DNA of 64,000 nucleotides. Source: SURF-28 sp034521465 (GTDB lineage Bacteria > Bacteroidota > Ignavibacteria > Ignavibacteriales > Melioribacteraceae). This document shows, one piece after another, positions 9,319 through 19,650 of the stretch. The stretch spans positions 310,001-374,000 of the forward strand of contig JAXHMN010000010.1 in assembly GCA_034521465.1 (NCBI GenBank). Reading direction: 5' to 3'. Position 1 is the stretch's first letter; each line of letters begins with the position of its first letter. The translations under genes were made by a program, and so were the position numbers. Under the pieces are notes generated by a model that was given only the letters and a program-made list of their open reading frames with translations, did not search any database and had not been told where the DNA came from.

Positions 9319-9922
9319 TTTCTTAATTACTTAATATCCAATAGAACACAGATAACGCTGATTGAACAGATTTGCACAGAAAAAGCAACACGAATTTATA
9401 CGTGCTTGATTACTATAAAAGCCCGTGTCGGTATGGTATTTCTATAACAAGGGCATTCACTATGTGACAAATTTTGCTTAATCAACTTACTTTCCACACA
9501 ACGCTACTCCTTTGCGATTGCTTTGTGATTCTCAGCGAGAAACGTTTCACGCAAAGCGCGCTGAGATTCAACGCAAAGCCCGCCGAAGAATAAATCTGTG
9601 TTAATCATTTTTTTTCTGCGCTTGCCCGCCGAAGGCGTGGTCATCTGTGTTCTATTGTTTTTCTCTTCATCGCGTTCAACAACAAAAACCCCATCCGGAG
9701 AATGAAGGTTCAAGAATAATCGTTAAGGCAATTGCCTAAAAATAGTTCCCTCTTTCTCCTTTCCATATTTCATCCCAGACACATCGGGAATCGGGTAGGC
9801 GTGATAAATTCTCTTATCAAACCCAATCGGCTTACAATCGTAGGAATTCTTCCCTTAGATTTTCAGCTCGGAATATATGATTATCGATTTTTATTAGATA
9901 TTAATAATTGATCTCCAAATTG
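9319..9922. repeat. non-coding stretch with a dispersed repeat (9344-9665)
   Basis: No convincing gene is seen in these 600 bases. The segment starts with AATAGAACACAGATAACGCTG at about 9340 and ends near 9665 with GCGTGGTCATCTGTGTTCTATT, which is nearly the reverse complement of the start. A shorter version with the same two ends lies at 36310-36420 between IS110 and narK. This looks like a small non-coding dispersed element with imperfect terminal inverted repeats. The remainder (9670-9922) holds nothing I can identify. Confidence 0.55.
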
Positions 9923-10152
9923 TTAATGAAGCGATTTCGATATTTTCGCTAAAAATGTGCGGGAATGACAGGCACTTTTTAGTTCTTCAATCTTTTCTAT
10001 GTCCATATCTTCTTGAACTTCTTTCATCGATGATTTTAATTCTTTTATTCCTTTACCGATACCTTTCGCGAATTCGGGGTTCCTTTGATCTAGAAAATCA
10101 ACAGAGCAAAGACTATCAGTAATATTTCCGTTGCGCCAAGTGAACCAAACAT
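9923..10152 (-). CDS. tatA: Sec-independent translocase subunit TatA, one frameshift
   Basis: Forms the pore of the twin-arginine pathway, which exports folded cofactor proteins. The start at 10152 follows a GAGG ribosome site. MFGSLGATEILLIVFALLIF is the single membrane helix; after one lost base the FGSKKIPEFAKGIGKGIKELKSSMKEV amphipathic helix follows, exactly the TatA layout. Total length is about 76 residues. It lies at the end of the nap gene cluster, 12 bases after the napH-like gene. This makes sense because NapA carries a twin-arginine signal and must be exported folded. Confidence 0.85.
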
Positions 10153-10164
10153 ATTAACCTCATT

Positions 10165-11024
10165 TTAATTTATTTTTATTACCGGTAAAAGTAAATGATA
10201 ATGCTCTGTTACTGTCTGCTCACAAACTTTTTAGACACCTTCCGCAATTGAAACAATATGGGTAATACTTTTTCTTTCGGTCGTAAATCCAACGGACAAT
10301 TACTTGGACACGGAGTTCTGCATAAGCGGCGCATCTAAACACTCTTGTTATAATTAATTTTCAATGAATATTTTTGTTTAAACAATGCTAATGCTTGGCT
10401 CAACGAGACAAACATATTTACACCAGTATCTTTTGCCAATAACTACTTCCAGAAAGGAAGATCGCACCAGGTAAAACGTGCGTCTATTCCAATTCCAAAT
10501 CCGACTAATATTGCAAAGATTCCCGCATGATATTATTCCCGGCATAGATATCCATGTGAAAACCGGCAGACCTATTAAAAAGGTAAAAACAATTATTGCC
10601 GCAAATCCCATGCCAATAAATAAACGTCCGTGGATTTTTATTTTTACTTTTCTGTGTCTTTAAAACTTTTCTCTGCATTCTTTTAATTATACGGAGCTCC
10701 AGCAATTCCAGCAGTGTGTTGTATGGACACATCCAACTACAGTAATACTCTGCCGAAAACAAGCGCTAACAGAACTGGTATAATAGCAGCAATCAATAAC
10801 GGCAGATAAAATTCTTTTGAAAGAAACGGTTGTCTGAATCACCATCGACGGATCAACGATATCAAAATCCCAAAAACTAATCCGAATAAAGATTACCGAC
10901 GACGTATTCTGATATCAAGCAAGATCTGAGAACCGGAATTGCGATACAAAATAACAGACTAAAAATTTGTATTGCTTTTCGAATACTGATTAAGATTTCT
11001 GTAAGATTTATCTCCACGAAACAT
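10165..11024 (-). CDS. napH: NapH-like membrane polyferredoxin (quinol dehydrogenase), frameshifted
   Basis: Membrane iron-sulfur protein that passes electrons from quinol towards the periplasmic nitrate reductase. About 286 residues, the usual NapH length. Segments in order are MEINLTEILISIRKAIQIFSLLF (first helix), VYCSWMCPYNTLLELLELRI (the cytoplasmic CX3CP motif region), FIGMGFAAIIVFTFLIGLPVFTW, VIGKRYWCKYVCLVEP (second CX3C motif), and a C-terminal ferredoxin part containing CPSNCPLDLRPKEK and YYPYCFNCGRCLKVCEQ. The start is uncertain: ATG 11024 directly after the upstream stop, or GTG 11017. Several indels. It follows the napG-like gene without a gap. Confidence 0.72.
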
Positions 11025-11548
11025 CTACGGGTCACTCTTTACAATAACCGCAGAACCTTCAACGGGACAAACGTCTTCACAAATTCCCGCATCCGATGCA
11101 ATGTTCTTCAACTACTTCAGGATACATCTCATCTTCGAGAACAATTGCCTTTCTAAAGATGGGACAATTTTCAAAACAAGCTCTGGGAATTATTCCGGTA
11201 AAAGGAAGACCAAGTTTCTTCATTAATTACGGCAATGCCGATTCTTCTTCTTCTTTTTCAAACGAGATCGTTATCGAGAGCGCCGGTTGGACAAATGGGC
11301 GGACAGATAGCATACACAAAAATAACAAGGAACATCACGAGCAAATAATTATCGGCGTACCGGAACTCTGTACCGTGTTCCATTCCCTGCAACGACTATA
11401 CTGGTCGTAGGGCAACAGATCTTGCAGACATTTATCGCATTGAATACATTTATTCAAAAACTCTTTTTCCGGAACAGCACCAGGGAGGTCGAAGTATTTG
11501 TTTATTTGATACTGTGCTTTCAATATAATTCAGAAGAAATTTCAGCAT
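11025..11548 (-). CDS. napG: NapG/NapF-like 4Fe-4S ferredoxin, frameshifted
   Basis: Multi-cluster ferredoxin expected to work with NapH in electron supply to NapA. From ATG 11548 the recoverable sequence is AQYQINKYFDLPGAVPEKEFLNKCIQCDKCLQ, CPPICPTGALDNDL, and HCIGCGICEDVCPVEGSAVIVKSDP with a stop at 11025. Those three cysteine groups match the NapG arrangement, though the protein (about 170 residues) is shorter than E. coli NapG and shows no clear twin-arginine signal. Napless homologues also occur with other reductases, so napG is assigned from context with napD and napH. Confidence 0.65.
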
Positions 11549-11565
11549 AATAATTTGTAACAGCT

Positions 11566-11839
11566 TTAATTAGCTGATTTCATCTCTTCTTTCATTTCTT
11601 CTTCAGAACCTATGAAAGTAGGATACGTTCCTAAAACTCCGTCGAGACTCCGAATCGTGATGTATACTTGATAAATCTTTTAATTGATCTTCCGAATCTG
11701 CTTTCCCAGACTCGTACAATAATATTTTCTTCTTGATGCACTCTCGTAAGTTGTCACACTAGGAATGCTATTTAACTCTAGTACTAGTTCATCTATGTTT
11801 TCCGGTAATGCTCTTTATAATCATACTTGCAATAATCAT
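11566..11839 (-). CDS. napD: NapD chaperone, frameshifted
   Basis: Small cytoplasmic chaperone that binds the twin-arginine signal of NapA and holds back export until the cofactor is in place. The start at 11839 follows AAAGGAG. The protein reads MIIASMIIK, then LPENIDELVLELNSIPSVTTYE, ENIIV and SLDGVLGTYPTF with an acidic end (EEEMKEEMKSAN), the ferredoxin-like fold pattern of NapD (about 90 residues). Four or so indels. Its place between napA and the napG-like gene supports the assignment. Confidence 0.78.
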
Positions 11840-11893
11840 TATAAATCTCCTTTCAATAAAAGGGAGCTGGGGTTCCAGCCCCCCAAGGGTTAA

Positions 11894-14190
11894 CTACACT
11901 TTCTCTATTCTGCAGGCGGCTACTTCTCTGACTCGGGCTCTTCTGAACCCGTGGTCAACCGCATCAATAGTCAAGATATTTGTTAAGCTTTCGGGCCAAT
12001 GCCAAGGAACGAAGATTGTTCCTTTTCTTGGCTATCGATTACCTTAGCTTCAACAATAAGCGAACCGCGTTTAGTTACCATTCTTACTTTATTTCTAGTT
12101 TTAACTCCGAATTCTTTTGCATCTTCAGGATTGATCTCAACATATGCGATTAGGAGCTGCACGGACTAACTCGGGAACTTGTCCGGTCATAGTCATCGTA
12201 TGCCATTGCTCCATAATTCTTCCGGTTGTTAATGCAATTGGGCATCTCAGGTGAAGTTGGTTCTTCCGGACCTTTATCCGGGCGTGCAAATATTACAGCT
12301 CTGCCGTCAGGTTTTGCATAGAAATACATTCTTCTTCCCGCAGCTTTATCTTTCGGGAAGTATGCGATCGGCCTTCGGTGAAACGATGAGTTGTACCGGG
12401 ATGATCTTCGGAAGGAACAGGCCATCTTAAACCGCGCACTTTTTTCAATCGTGAATAAGTCGCGCCGGTTAAGTCCATATCTTTTCCTTTAGTACATTTG
12501 ATATACTCACTCCAAACAGTTTCGGGAGAAAGTAAAGTGTTCGAAGTTTTCACCGTAACCCATTCGTTTTGCAATATCGGCTAAAATAAATCCATCCCAA
12601 CGTGATTCGCCCATCGGCTGTAAGGCTTTAGCCATATGCTGAGAGCGTCTTTCGGCTACAACCGTAAACGCCTTCTTTTTCACCCAGAATGCCGCAGGGT
12701 AAAACTACGTCGGCAATCTGTGAAGTTTGTGTAGGATGGAAAGATTCTGCTACTACCATAAATGCATCTTCCATTCCTTTCAGATATTTATTCAAGTTTG
12801 GAAGCGATTGAGCAGGTTTGTGCAGAGAACAAAAATTCCTTTTATATCTCCTGCCGAAAGAGCTTCGAACATTGCCATCGTATGTTTGCCGGGAGTAGGT
12901 TGAATTTTTTCAGCCGGAACGTTCCATAACTCGGCAATTTCTTTTCTGTGCTGTTCGTTTGCGACTACGCGATGTCCCGGTAATAAGTGACATAAACCGC
13001 CGCCTTCTCTCACGCCACCGCACGCATTCGGCTGACCGGTAAGTGAAAACGAATCACAGCCCGGTTTACCGATTTTACCGGTGAGCAAGTGGAGATTGTG
13101 TATCGAGTTGTTCAAGAAACACCTGCAACTCTTTGGTTAACACCCATCGTCCACATTGTCATAACTCGCGGTGTTTGACCGAATAATTTTGCTGCTGCTA
13201 CAATATCTTCCGGTTTAACACCGCATTGTTCTGCGGCATATTCGGGAGTATATTTTTCTAAGAATTTTTTATAATCATCAAAGGTTATTGCTTCGGAACC
13301 ATTACTGAAGTTAACCGAATCTTCAATGAATTTTTTATCGATCATGTTTTCATCGATAAGTATTTTAGCAATTGCATTTGCAATTGCCAGATATGTAACC
13401 CGGAATGATTTGAAGATGTAATTCCGCAATTTTATTTGTAGGAGTTTTCCGCGGATCGATTATAACTACTTTTACGTTTGGATTTTTTCGTTTTCTAGCT
13501 GCAATTCTATCGTAAACTACCGGGTAGCTTCCGCGGTATTACTACCGATCAAGAGGAACATGTCGCATTCATCAATATCATCGTAAGTTCCGACCGGCTC
13601 ATCTGCTCCGAACGTTGTGACGTAACCTCCAACGGCACTTGCCATACATAGACGCGGGTTGCCTTCTACGTTGTTAGTTCCGATATTACCTTTGAATAAT
13701 TTATTAGCTACGTAAGTTTCTTCTGTTTCGGCTTGACCGGAACCGTAAAATGCTAAAGCATCCGGACCGAATTTATCTTTGATTTCAGAAAACCTTGAAG
13801 CGACTAAATCGAGCGCTTCATCCCATGTTGCTCTTGTTAATTTTCCGTTCTTTCTGATCATCGGGTAAAGCAAACGGTTTTTAGCCGTGATCATTTTGTT
13901 TAGATAAAAACCTTTTACACAAAGCAGTCCGCTATTGATCGTGTTTTCTTTATCTCCGCGGATACCGAAAGGTTTATCATCTTTTACGCCAAGCATTACA
14001 CCGCATCCTACACCGCAAAGTCGGCAAACTGATTTATGCCACTGAACACCTTTGCTGTCCTGCATAAAATCGGCTTCGTCCAATTTAGCTCCGGCAAAAG
14101 CCGTGTTGCTAAAAATTGAACCGATGCCAAGTGTTGTAGCGGCGGCGGATAATGCGGAGGCACGTAAGAAATCTCTTCTCTTAAACTCAT
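11894..14190 (-). CDS. napA: periplasmic nitrate reductase catalytic subunit, frameshifted
   Basis: Molybdenum enzyme (bis-MGD cofactor plus one 4Fe-4S cluster) that reduces nitrate to nitrite in the periplasm. ATG 14190 follows GGAGGAATAATAA. After one lost A the leader reads MSLKRRDFLRASALSAAAT, a twin-arginine signal. The cluster motif CRLCGVGCGV followed about 30 residues later by GLLCVKG is present, as are YGSGQAETEETYVANKLFKG, NPRLCMASAV (molybdenum cysteine region) and GQPNACGGVREGGGL. About 765 residues in total. Frame breaks at about 13515, 13430, 12790, 12570 and nearer the end. It is the third gene after the sigma-54 promoter at 16134. Confidence 0.9.
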
Positions 14191-14209
14191 TTATTATTCC
14201 TCCAAAAAC

Positions 14210-14578
14210 TTATTCGTTATGAAATTTTAATGTATGACCGTTGTGGCAGTCATAGCAGCTATTGAATTTTGTTTTTTCAAATTCTACCAATTGACCAGCA
14301 TGGCATCCGCCGCAACTCATCGGTGCCTTTCGGGTAGAATGTTTCTTGTCCGTCGCCGTGACAAAGGTAACATCCGAAGTTAACATCACCATGTCTGCTC
14401 ATTTCCCAATCTTTATAAATATCGGGGGTCATTTCAGAGTGACACTCTTGGCAACTTAAATTCCAATCAACATCGGGATGTTTGTCTCCTTCTTGAGATT
14501 GCTGAGCGCCGATAAATCCGTAAGAAACGATTGTCGCAGCAGCAATTCTATTAGGAGAGTTAAATAAAATTTTTTCAT
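14210..14578 (-). CDS. small periplasmic tetrahaem cytochrome c
   Basis: About 120 residues with a signal peptide (MKKFYLTLL...AAATIVSYGFIGAQ) and four CXXCH motifs in order: SCQECH, CYLCH, CGGCH and CYDCH, ending HTLKFHNE. Two or three single-base indels shift the frame (near 14540, 14490 and 14330). It sits between the porin and napA, 19 bases before napA, where many bacteria have napB or napC. It has no membrane anchor beyond the signal peptide, so it is more likely a soluble electron carrier to NapA than a NapC-type quinol dehydrogenase. Its similarity to a named family is not clear to me. Confidence 0.8.
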
Positions 14579-14599
14579 TATTCTATCCTTCTTCTTTTT

Positions 14600-16087
14600 T
14601 TAGAATGCAAATGTGATTGTTGTTTTTAGTTCATAAGCCGGATCATCATTTTTATCATTACCGTTGATCAGGGTATGTAGCACCTGTTCCGGGAATGAAA
14701 TAACCACCCATAAATGAAAGTGTAAGTTTGTCGTAAATTTTATAGTTGGTTTTGAAATCTACTTCCACACCGATATCATCAGCACTTTTTGTTAAATCAG
14801 GACCGGCTGCCGTCCATGCATAAATTGGTTGTGTTGCTTTTAAATATGTGAATGATGTGAAGAAATTCCATTTTGGAGTAATCTTAAATAATGCATTAGC
14901 TTGGATAGCTGTAGTGTTTTCTAATTCTCTGTAAGCACGAATATAGTGCGCGCCCGAGAACCTTGAGGCGTAATACCTTCCTTAGTAGGCATGATTGAAT
15001 CTTCCCAAACTTCTGTTAGATAGAAGAAGCCGGAAGTTCTAAGTTTGTTTACGTTACCTTCACCACCTGTAGGATCATCATCACCCGAACCCATTCCGGC
15101 TGTTAAACCTAATGTTACTGCATCAGATACGGCATAGTTCATTTTCAAATAAACATTATAACCGCTCAAGTCGCCGTTATTGATATCATATTTAAGGGCA
15201 TCTGTTTTACTTCCATCAGAAGTATTTAGGAAACCGGCGTGAGTTTGATTATCGATTTCATCTTTACCAACTAAATAGTTTGCTTTCGTAAGTAAGAGTT
15301 AACTTATCCAGCTTAGATGTACCGGCGACACCAAAATTCCGAGAGAAGTAACTTGGGGAGTAAGTCTCGGTCTGTTGTAATTCAATCCATCAATATTTAA
15401 TGCTGTTGAATCGTTGAAGCCGGCATCTTTGTAATACATACCGTAGATTTCAAGATTTGTGGTACTAAATTTTCCGTTGAATGATGCCATAAATAAATTT
15501 GCATCCAATGGGTCATTGTTTCCATAAGGGAGTGCTTTCCCTGCATCATAATCGGAAATGTTTGGTGCGCCTTCCGACACTTTAATCCAACCCAATTTCA
15601 AATTGTTATCTTGAATTTTCACATCTGCTGAAATACCGTCCCAATTGTTATCGAGAACAAGTTTGTTTACCAACCGACCAATTGAAACGACCGACAGTGA
15701 ATGCAGTTTGAAGCGGTTGGAAGTTGAACCAAAGATAAGCATGGTCGACATGCAAGAAATAATTGTTGTCTTTGTTATCGAATAATCCAGAAGCACCTCG
15801 ATAACTCGGGGGAACGTTATCAACACCCCACCAACCTTGTCCGAGATCCATTCTTGTTACTGCTTTGATATCCGAGCCGTACATTACCGCAAGATTCAAA
15901 CGCAGCATTTGGACAATGTCGTGGTCTTCATAGGGAACTGCACCTAATCTAAAATCATTTTGAAATTGACCCCAAGCGGTGTAAACACCATTAAGTTTGA
16001 AGTCGATTTTCTTTCTCTTTCCTGCGCAACGAGGCATACCGTAGCCATAAGGAATAACATAAAAATTAATTTGCTAACTTTTTTCAT
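14600..16087 (-). CDS. outer-membrane porin of the nap operon, frameshifted
   Basis: First gene after the sigma-54 promoter. The start at 16087 follows AAAAAGGAGTG. The leader MKKVSKLIFMLFLMATVCLVAQE is followed by KIDFKLNGVYTAWGQFQNDF, MYGSDIKAVTRMDLGQGWWG, HVDHAYLWFNFQPLQTAFTVGRF and further alternating strands, ending in TITFAF (terminal aromatic). About 495 residues, the size of a 16-18 strand porin. Frame breaks near 15650, 15300 and 15170. A role in nitrate or nitrite passage is inferred only from its operon position. Confidence 0.78.
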
Positions 16088-16133
16088 CTAAACACTCCTT
16101 TTTTTGTGAAATAGGTTTAAGAGAAATAAAAAG

Positions 16134-16148
16134 GCAACTTTAGTGCCA
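16134..16148 (-). promoter_or_regulatory. sigma-54 promoter of the porin-cytochrome-nap operon
   Basis: On the minus strand TGGCAC-TAAAG-TTGC fits the -24/-12 consensus (TGGCAC-N5-TTGC) exactly. It lies about 46 bases before the porin start. The gene immediately upstream encodes an NtrC-type activator with the GAFTGA motif, which is what such a promoter needs. Confidence 0.85.
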
Positions 16149-16258
16149 TTTAGAATCTCTATTTATTGTCTAAAAACAAGCATTTATTAATGATTTTACG
16201 ATGCTTTTACGCTTATTAAAAGGACGAAATTGCGTCAGCAGGACAAAGAACCGTCAGA

Positions 16259-17626
16259 CTAAATTAACCCGAATTTTTTCATCTTATCACGGAGCGTGGT
16301 TCGCTTAAGAGATAATATTTCAGAAGCTTTAGTTTGGTTATTACCTGCTTTGTCTAAAGCCCAATGCAAAGCTTCTTTTTCAATATCATCTATCTATTTT
16401 TTCGAGCTCAACTTTTTCATTTGAGTTGAATGTAAAACGAGGTTTTTGTTTTTCACCGCAGATTAAATCGCGGGGATCATATCTTTTGTTATCTCATTTC
16501 CTTTTTGAAAGAGCGGCAATTCTATAAACTGCATTTTCCAAATTGACGAATGTTTGCCTGGCCAATCGTAACAAGAAATTGTGTCGAGTGCTTCTCCGGT
16601 AAATTTTATTTTTCTCTCTACCGCTCTTCTTTTAAAAGTGTGACACAAGTAATGGAATATCTTCTTTCCTCTCACGTAGGGAAGGAATCCTTATCGGAAT
16701 AACTCTAAGACGATAGTAAAAATATTCCCGAAATTCACCTTTTTTTACTTTTTCCCAAAGATCAACTTTTAGTTGCACAGAGTACACGAACATCAACTTT
16801 AATCGGTTTAGTACCGCCTACTCGTTCAAATTCTCGTTCCTGTAAAACTCTTCAAAAGTTTTACTTGCGAAAGTCATTGGGATATCGTCAACATCATCCA
16901 AGAAGAGCGAACCGTTATCGGCAATTTCGAATCTTCCTTTTTTCTCTTGTATGCTCCGGTGAATGCACCTTTTTCGTGTCCGAACAATTCGCTTTCGAAG
17001 CAGCTAATTCGTTTAAGCCACACAACTTAATTTTATAAACGGTTTTTCTTTACGCGGACTGTTATAGTGAATTGCGTTTGCAACAACTTCTTACCTGTTC
17101 CGCTTTCTCCTTCAATTAGGATTGACATTTCGTTGTCGCTCACTAATTCAATTTGTTCAAACAACTCCTGCATTACTTTGGATTTACCGATTGAGATTAT
17201 GGAAAGAATATCGTTCTTCTAACTTTCTTTCAGTGATATATTTTCATCAAGCAGATTTTTTAATTGTTGATATCTTTTAACAATCAGTAAAAGTTCTTCC
17301 GAGGAGAAAGGTTTTGTGATATAATCGAATGCGCCTTTCTTCATTGCTTCAACGGCAGATTCAATTGTACCGAATGCCGTTATCATTATTACTGCTGTGT
17401 TATTTTTAAAAGAGCTTTCACTTTTTCGAGCACCTCAAATCCCGTCAACATCCGGCATTCGAATATCGGCAATCACCATATCAACATGATTCTCTTCAAT
17501 ATATTTTAATGCGAGAATGGAAGATGAGAATGATTCAACATTATAACCTTCATTACGTAGAGCATCGGTCATCGTGATCCGTTTGGTTTTTTCATCGTCA
17601 ACTACTACTAAGTTCATCATAATCAT
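16259..17626 (-). CDS. sigma-54-dependent response regulator (NtrC family), frameshifted
   Basis: Phosphorylation-controlled activator of sigma-54 promoters. The start at 17626 overlaps the kinase stop (TGATG). Domains in order: receiver (NLVVVDDEKTKRITMTDAL with the paired aspartates, DMVIADIRMPDVDG with the phospho-acceptor), AAA+ ATPase with the GAFTGA loop (HEKGAFTGAY read at about 16960) and a C-terminal Fis-type helix-turn-helix (ALDKAGNNQTKASEILSLKRTTLRDKMKKFGLI). About 455 residues. Indels at several points, mainly in the ATPase part. It lies directly upstream of the nap operon and is its most likely regulator. Confidence 0.88.
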
Positions 17627-18819
17627 CAGCCTGAGATAAGTTCTTTATCTTTCTCTAATTTTTCTTCAACATAAGCCGGAAGAGAAAACTTCTAAGAGTT
17701 GTGCCTTTATACAATTTGCTTTCTGCTGAAATTTCTCCGCAGTGTTCTTTTATTACATTATAGCTTAGATATAACCCCAACCCTGTTCCGTTATCTTTCT
17801 GTTTTGTAGTGAAGAAAGGATCAAAAATTTTATTCAGATTTTCTTCTAAAATTCCTTCGCCGTCATCTTCAAAAAGTAATTTCTACATTTGTCGCATTTC
17901 CATTTGTCGATATTATTAATTTACCTTCGTCAGTAATGGCATCGTAGGCATTCATAATTAGATTGACTAAAACTTGTCCGAGATAATGTGGTTCACCATA
18001 AACGTAAATTGGTTCTTCGTTAAGATTAAGTTGCAATTCAATTTTCTTTTTCTTAATTCTGAATTTTGTTAGTTCAAGAGAGCTATGTACCAACTCGTTT
18101 ACATCAACTTTTATTTTTTTCTTTTGAATGAGGGCGGGCATAATCTAGAAGTCGTTTAACAACAATCTCTGATTTTAAAGAGCCCCTCTAAAGCTAACGG
18201 CAAATAATCATTTGAAAGACTTAGATTGCCTGGTTTGTTCATTACTGCACGAATGCAGTTTTGTATTCCGTCTAAAGGATTATTGATCTCATGTGCAACT
18301 CCCGAAACGAATTGTCCGATAGCAGCCATCTTTTCGGATTGCATTAATTGATCGTGAGCAATTTTTAATTTCGTAGGCATCGGTTATTTCCTTTGTTCTC
18401 TCTTTTACTTTTCTTTCGAGCTGTTCGTTAGCTTTTTTGAGTTCATTCTCCAATCCAACTTTTTCCGTAACATACCTGGCTGACTAAAACAACTCCTTTA
18501 AAATCCTCGTCATTATGTTTTACTACACTGTAAGTATTATCAAAAAACTTTCCCTTTGATTTTATCATTTTATGACGGGTAGCATAATCACCTTTTTGAA
18601 ACGACTTCATATCTTGAACAACTCTCTTTGAATACCATCAGAGTGACAATCCAAGACAGATTTACCAATCCTATCAGGCAATTTAATGTTTCTAATTTGT
18701 TCACCCGCTTTGTTTACAAAAGCAAAACGGTTTTCACTATCGACATAGATGATTCCAACTTCAAGACTATCTAATATTTCAACAAGGTCTTCTTTTTCAA
18801 CAGTTCTGGAATCGGGCAT
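17626..18819 (-). CDS. PAS-domain sensor histidine kinase, frameshifted
   Basis: Cytoplasmic sensor for the adjacent activator. The start at 18819 reads MPDSRTVEKEDLVEILDSLEVGIIYVDSENRFAFVNKAGEQI, a PAS domain, with SVLDCH a little later. A linker coiled region and the dimerisation domain SEKMAAIGQFVSGVAHEINNPLDGIQN (the phospho-histidine in AHEINNP) follow. The ATPase domain shows YLGQVLVNLIMNAYDAI (N box), GEGILEEN and GLGLYLSYN (G boxes). No membrane segment is visible, so it senses an internal signal; nitrate, redox or NO are possible. Four or more frame breaks. Confidence 0.86.
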
Positions 18820-18983
18820 TTGGTCTCTTTCGCATACTCAAAGTCTTATTATACAGTATAAAAATTAGTCAAATATAATACCAGTAAAAAATTCACAATA
18901 TTGAAGAAATTGATCGGACTTATTTTTCTGTTTTCCAAAAATTGCGAAATTACGAAAGATAAACTTATTAATGAGAAAACGGA

Positions 18984-19555
18984 TTATTCGAAAAATAAGA
19001 CGGAAAACTCTCTAATTTTACTTGAGAATCGGCTAAAGACATATCCGGCAACAACACCTATCAATAAGTTTATAATGAAGAAAGAATCAAAATGAGCTCT
19101 ATAGAATATTCGATACCCCACGAACCATAAACAAGATTTTCATAAATAGTGAATATATTTCTGCCGTAGAAAAAATTATGCATTATGATTCCATGAGCAA
19201 ATGTGTAAATAAGAAGAATGGTACTTACTGTAATTGATGCTTTCTTAAAGTCACTTACAAAAATATATATCAACTCTGCTAATACTACTAAAATGATCAC
19301 AGCGAGAAGTGCTGAATGAAGAAAATTCTGAGATAAACAGCTTTTAAAATAACAACAATCAAACCCAGCAAAAGAATTGAACCTCTGAATTCAGCAATTC
19401 TTTTTGTTGTTATGATGAAGAAAACTGATACAATTGTTAGAATGATTCCCCTAACCGGTAAAGAGAAAGTTTCAATTAAATCGCCGATCAAAATTTCTGC
19501 AACTCCCAAAGAATGCCTAGTGTAAAACTGAAATAATTTTTTGATTTGTCTTCAT
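18984..19555 (-). CDS. predicted membrane protein, paralogue of the ECF S-like protein at 8700-9318
   Basis: The start at 19555 follows AAAGGTG. The protein begins MKTNQKIIS and reads LGILWGVAEILIGDLIETFSLPVRGIILTIVSVFFIITTKRI, AEFRGSILLLGLIVVILKAVYL, then AVIILVVLAELIYIFV, ASITVSTILLIYTFAHGIIMHNFFYG and LIGVVAGYVFSRFSSKI, ending LFFE. About 190 residues with five or six membrane helices. WGVAEI.IGD and GSILLLG line up with WGLAEISIGT and GSLLLLG of the other copy. Its function is unknown; it lies downstream of the HAO operon after a terminator. Two or three frame breaks. Confidence 0.5.
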
Positions 19556-19571
19556 GTTATCACCTTTAATT

Positions 19572-19604
19572 AAAAGGGCTCCCCGAGCAGTTGAGGAGCC
19601 CCTT
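19572..19604 (-). terminator. rho-independent terminator after the HAO operon
   Basis: On the minus strand the stem GGAGCCC / GGGCTCC (extended to GGGGCTCC / GGGGAGCCC on paper) is followed by TTTT. It lies about 50 bases past the HAO stop and points the same way, so it should end the Rieske-cytochrome b-HAO transcript. Confidence 0.7.
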
Positions 19605-19650
19605 GATTCCCCATTAGTATCCAATTACATCTAACAGGAGGATTATGAGG

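Noticed and set aside
9504..9713. 69-residue minus-strand frame with charged residues
   Set aside because: It lies in the dispersed repeat and has no protein-like pattern; its text is explained by the repeat.
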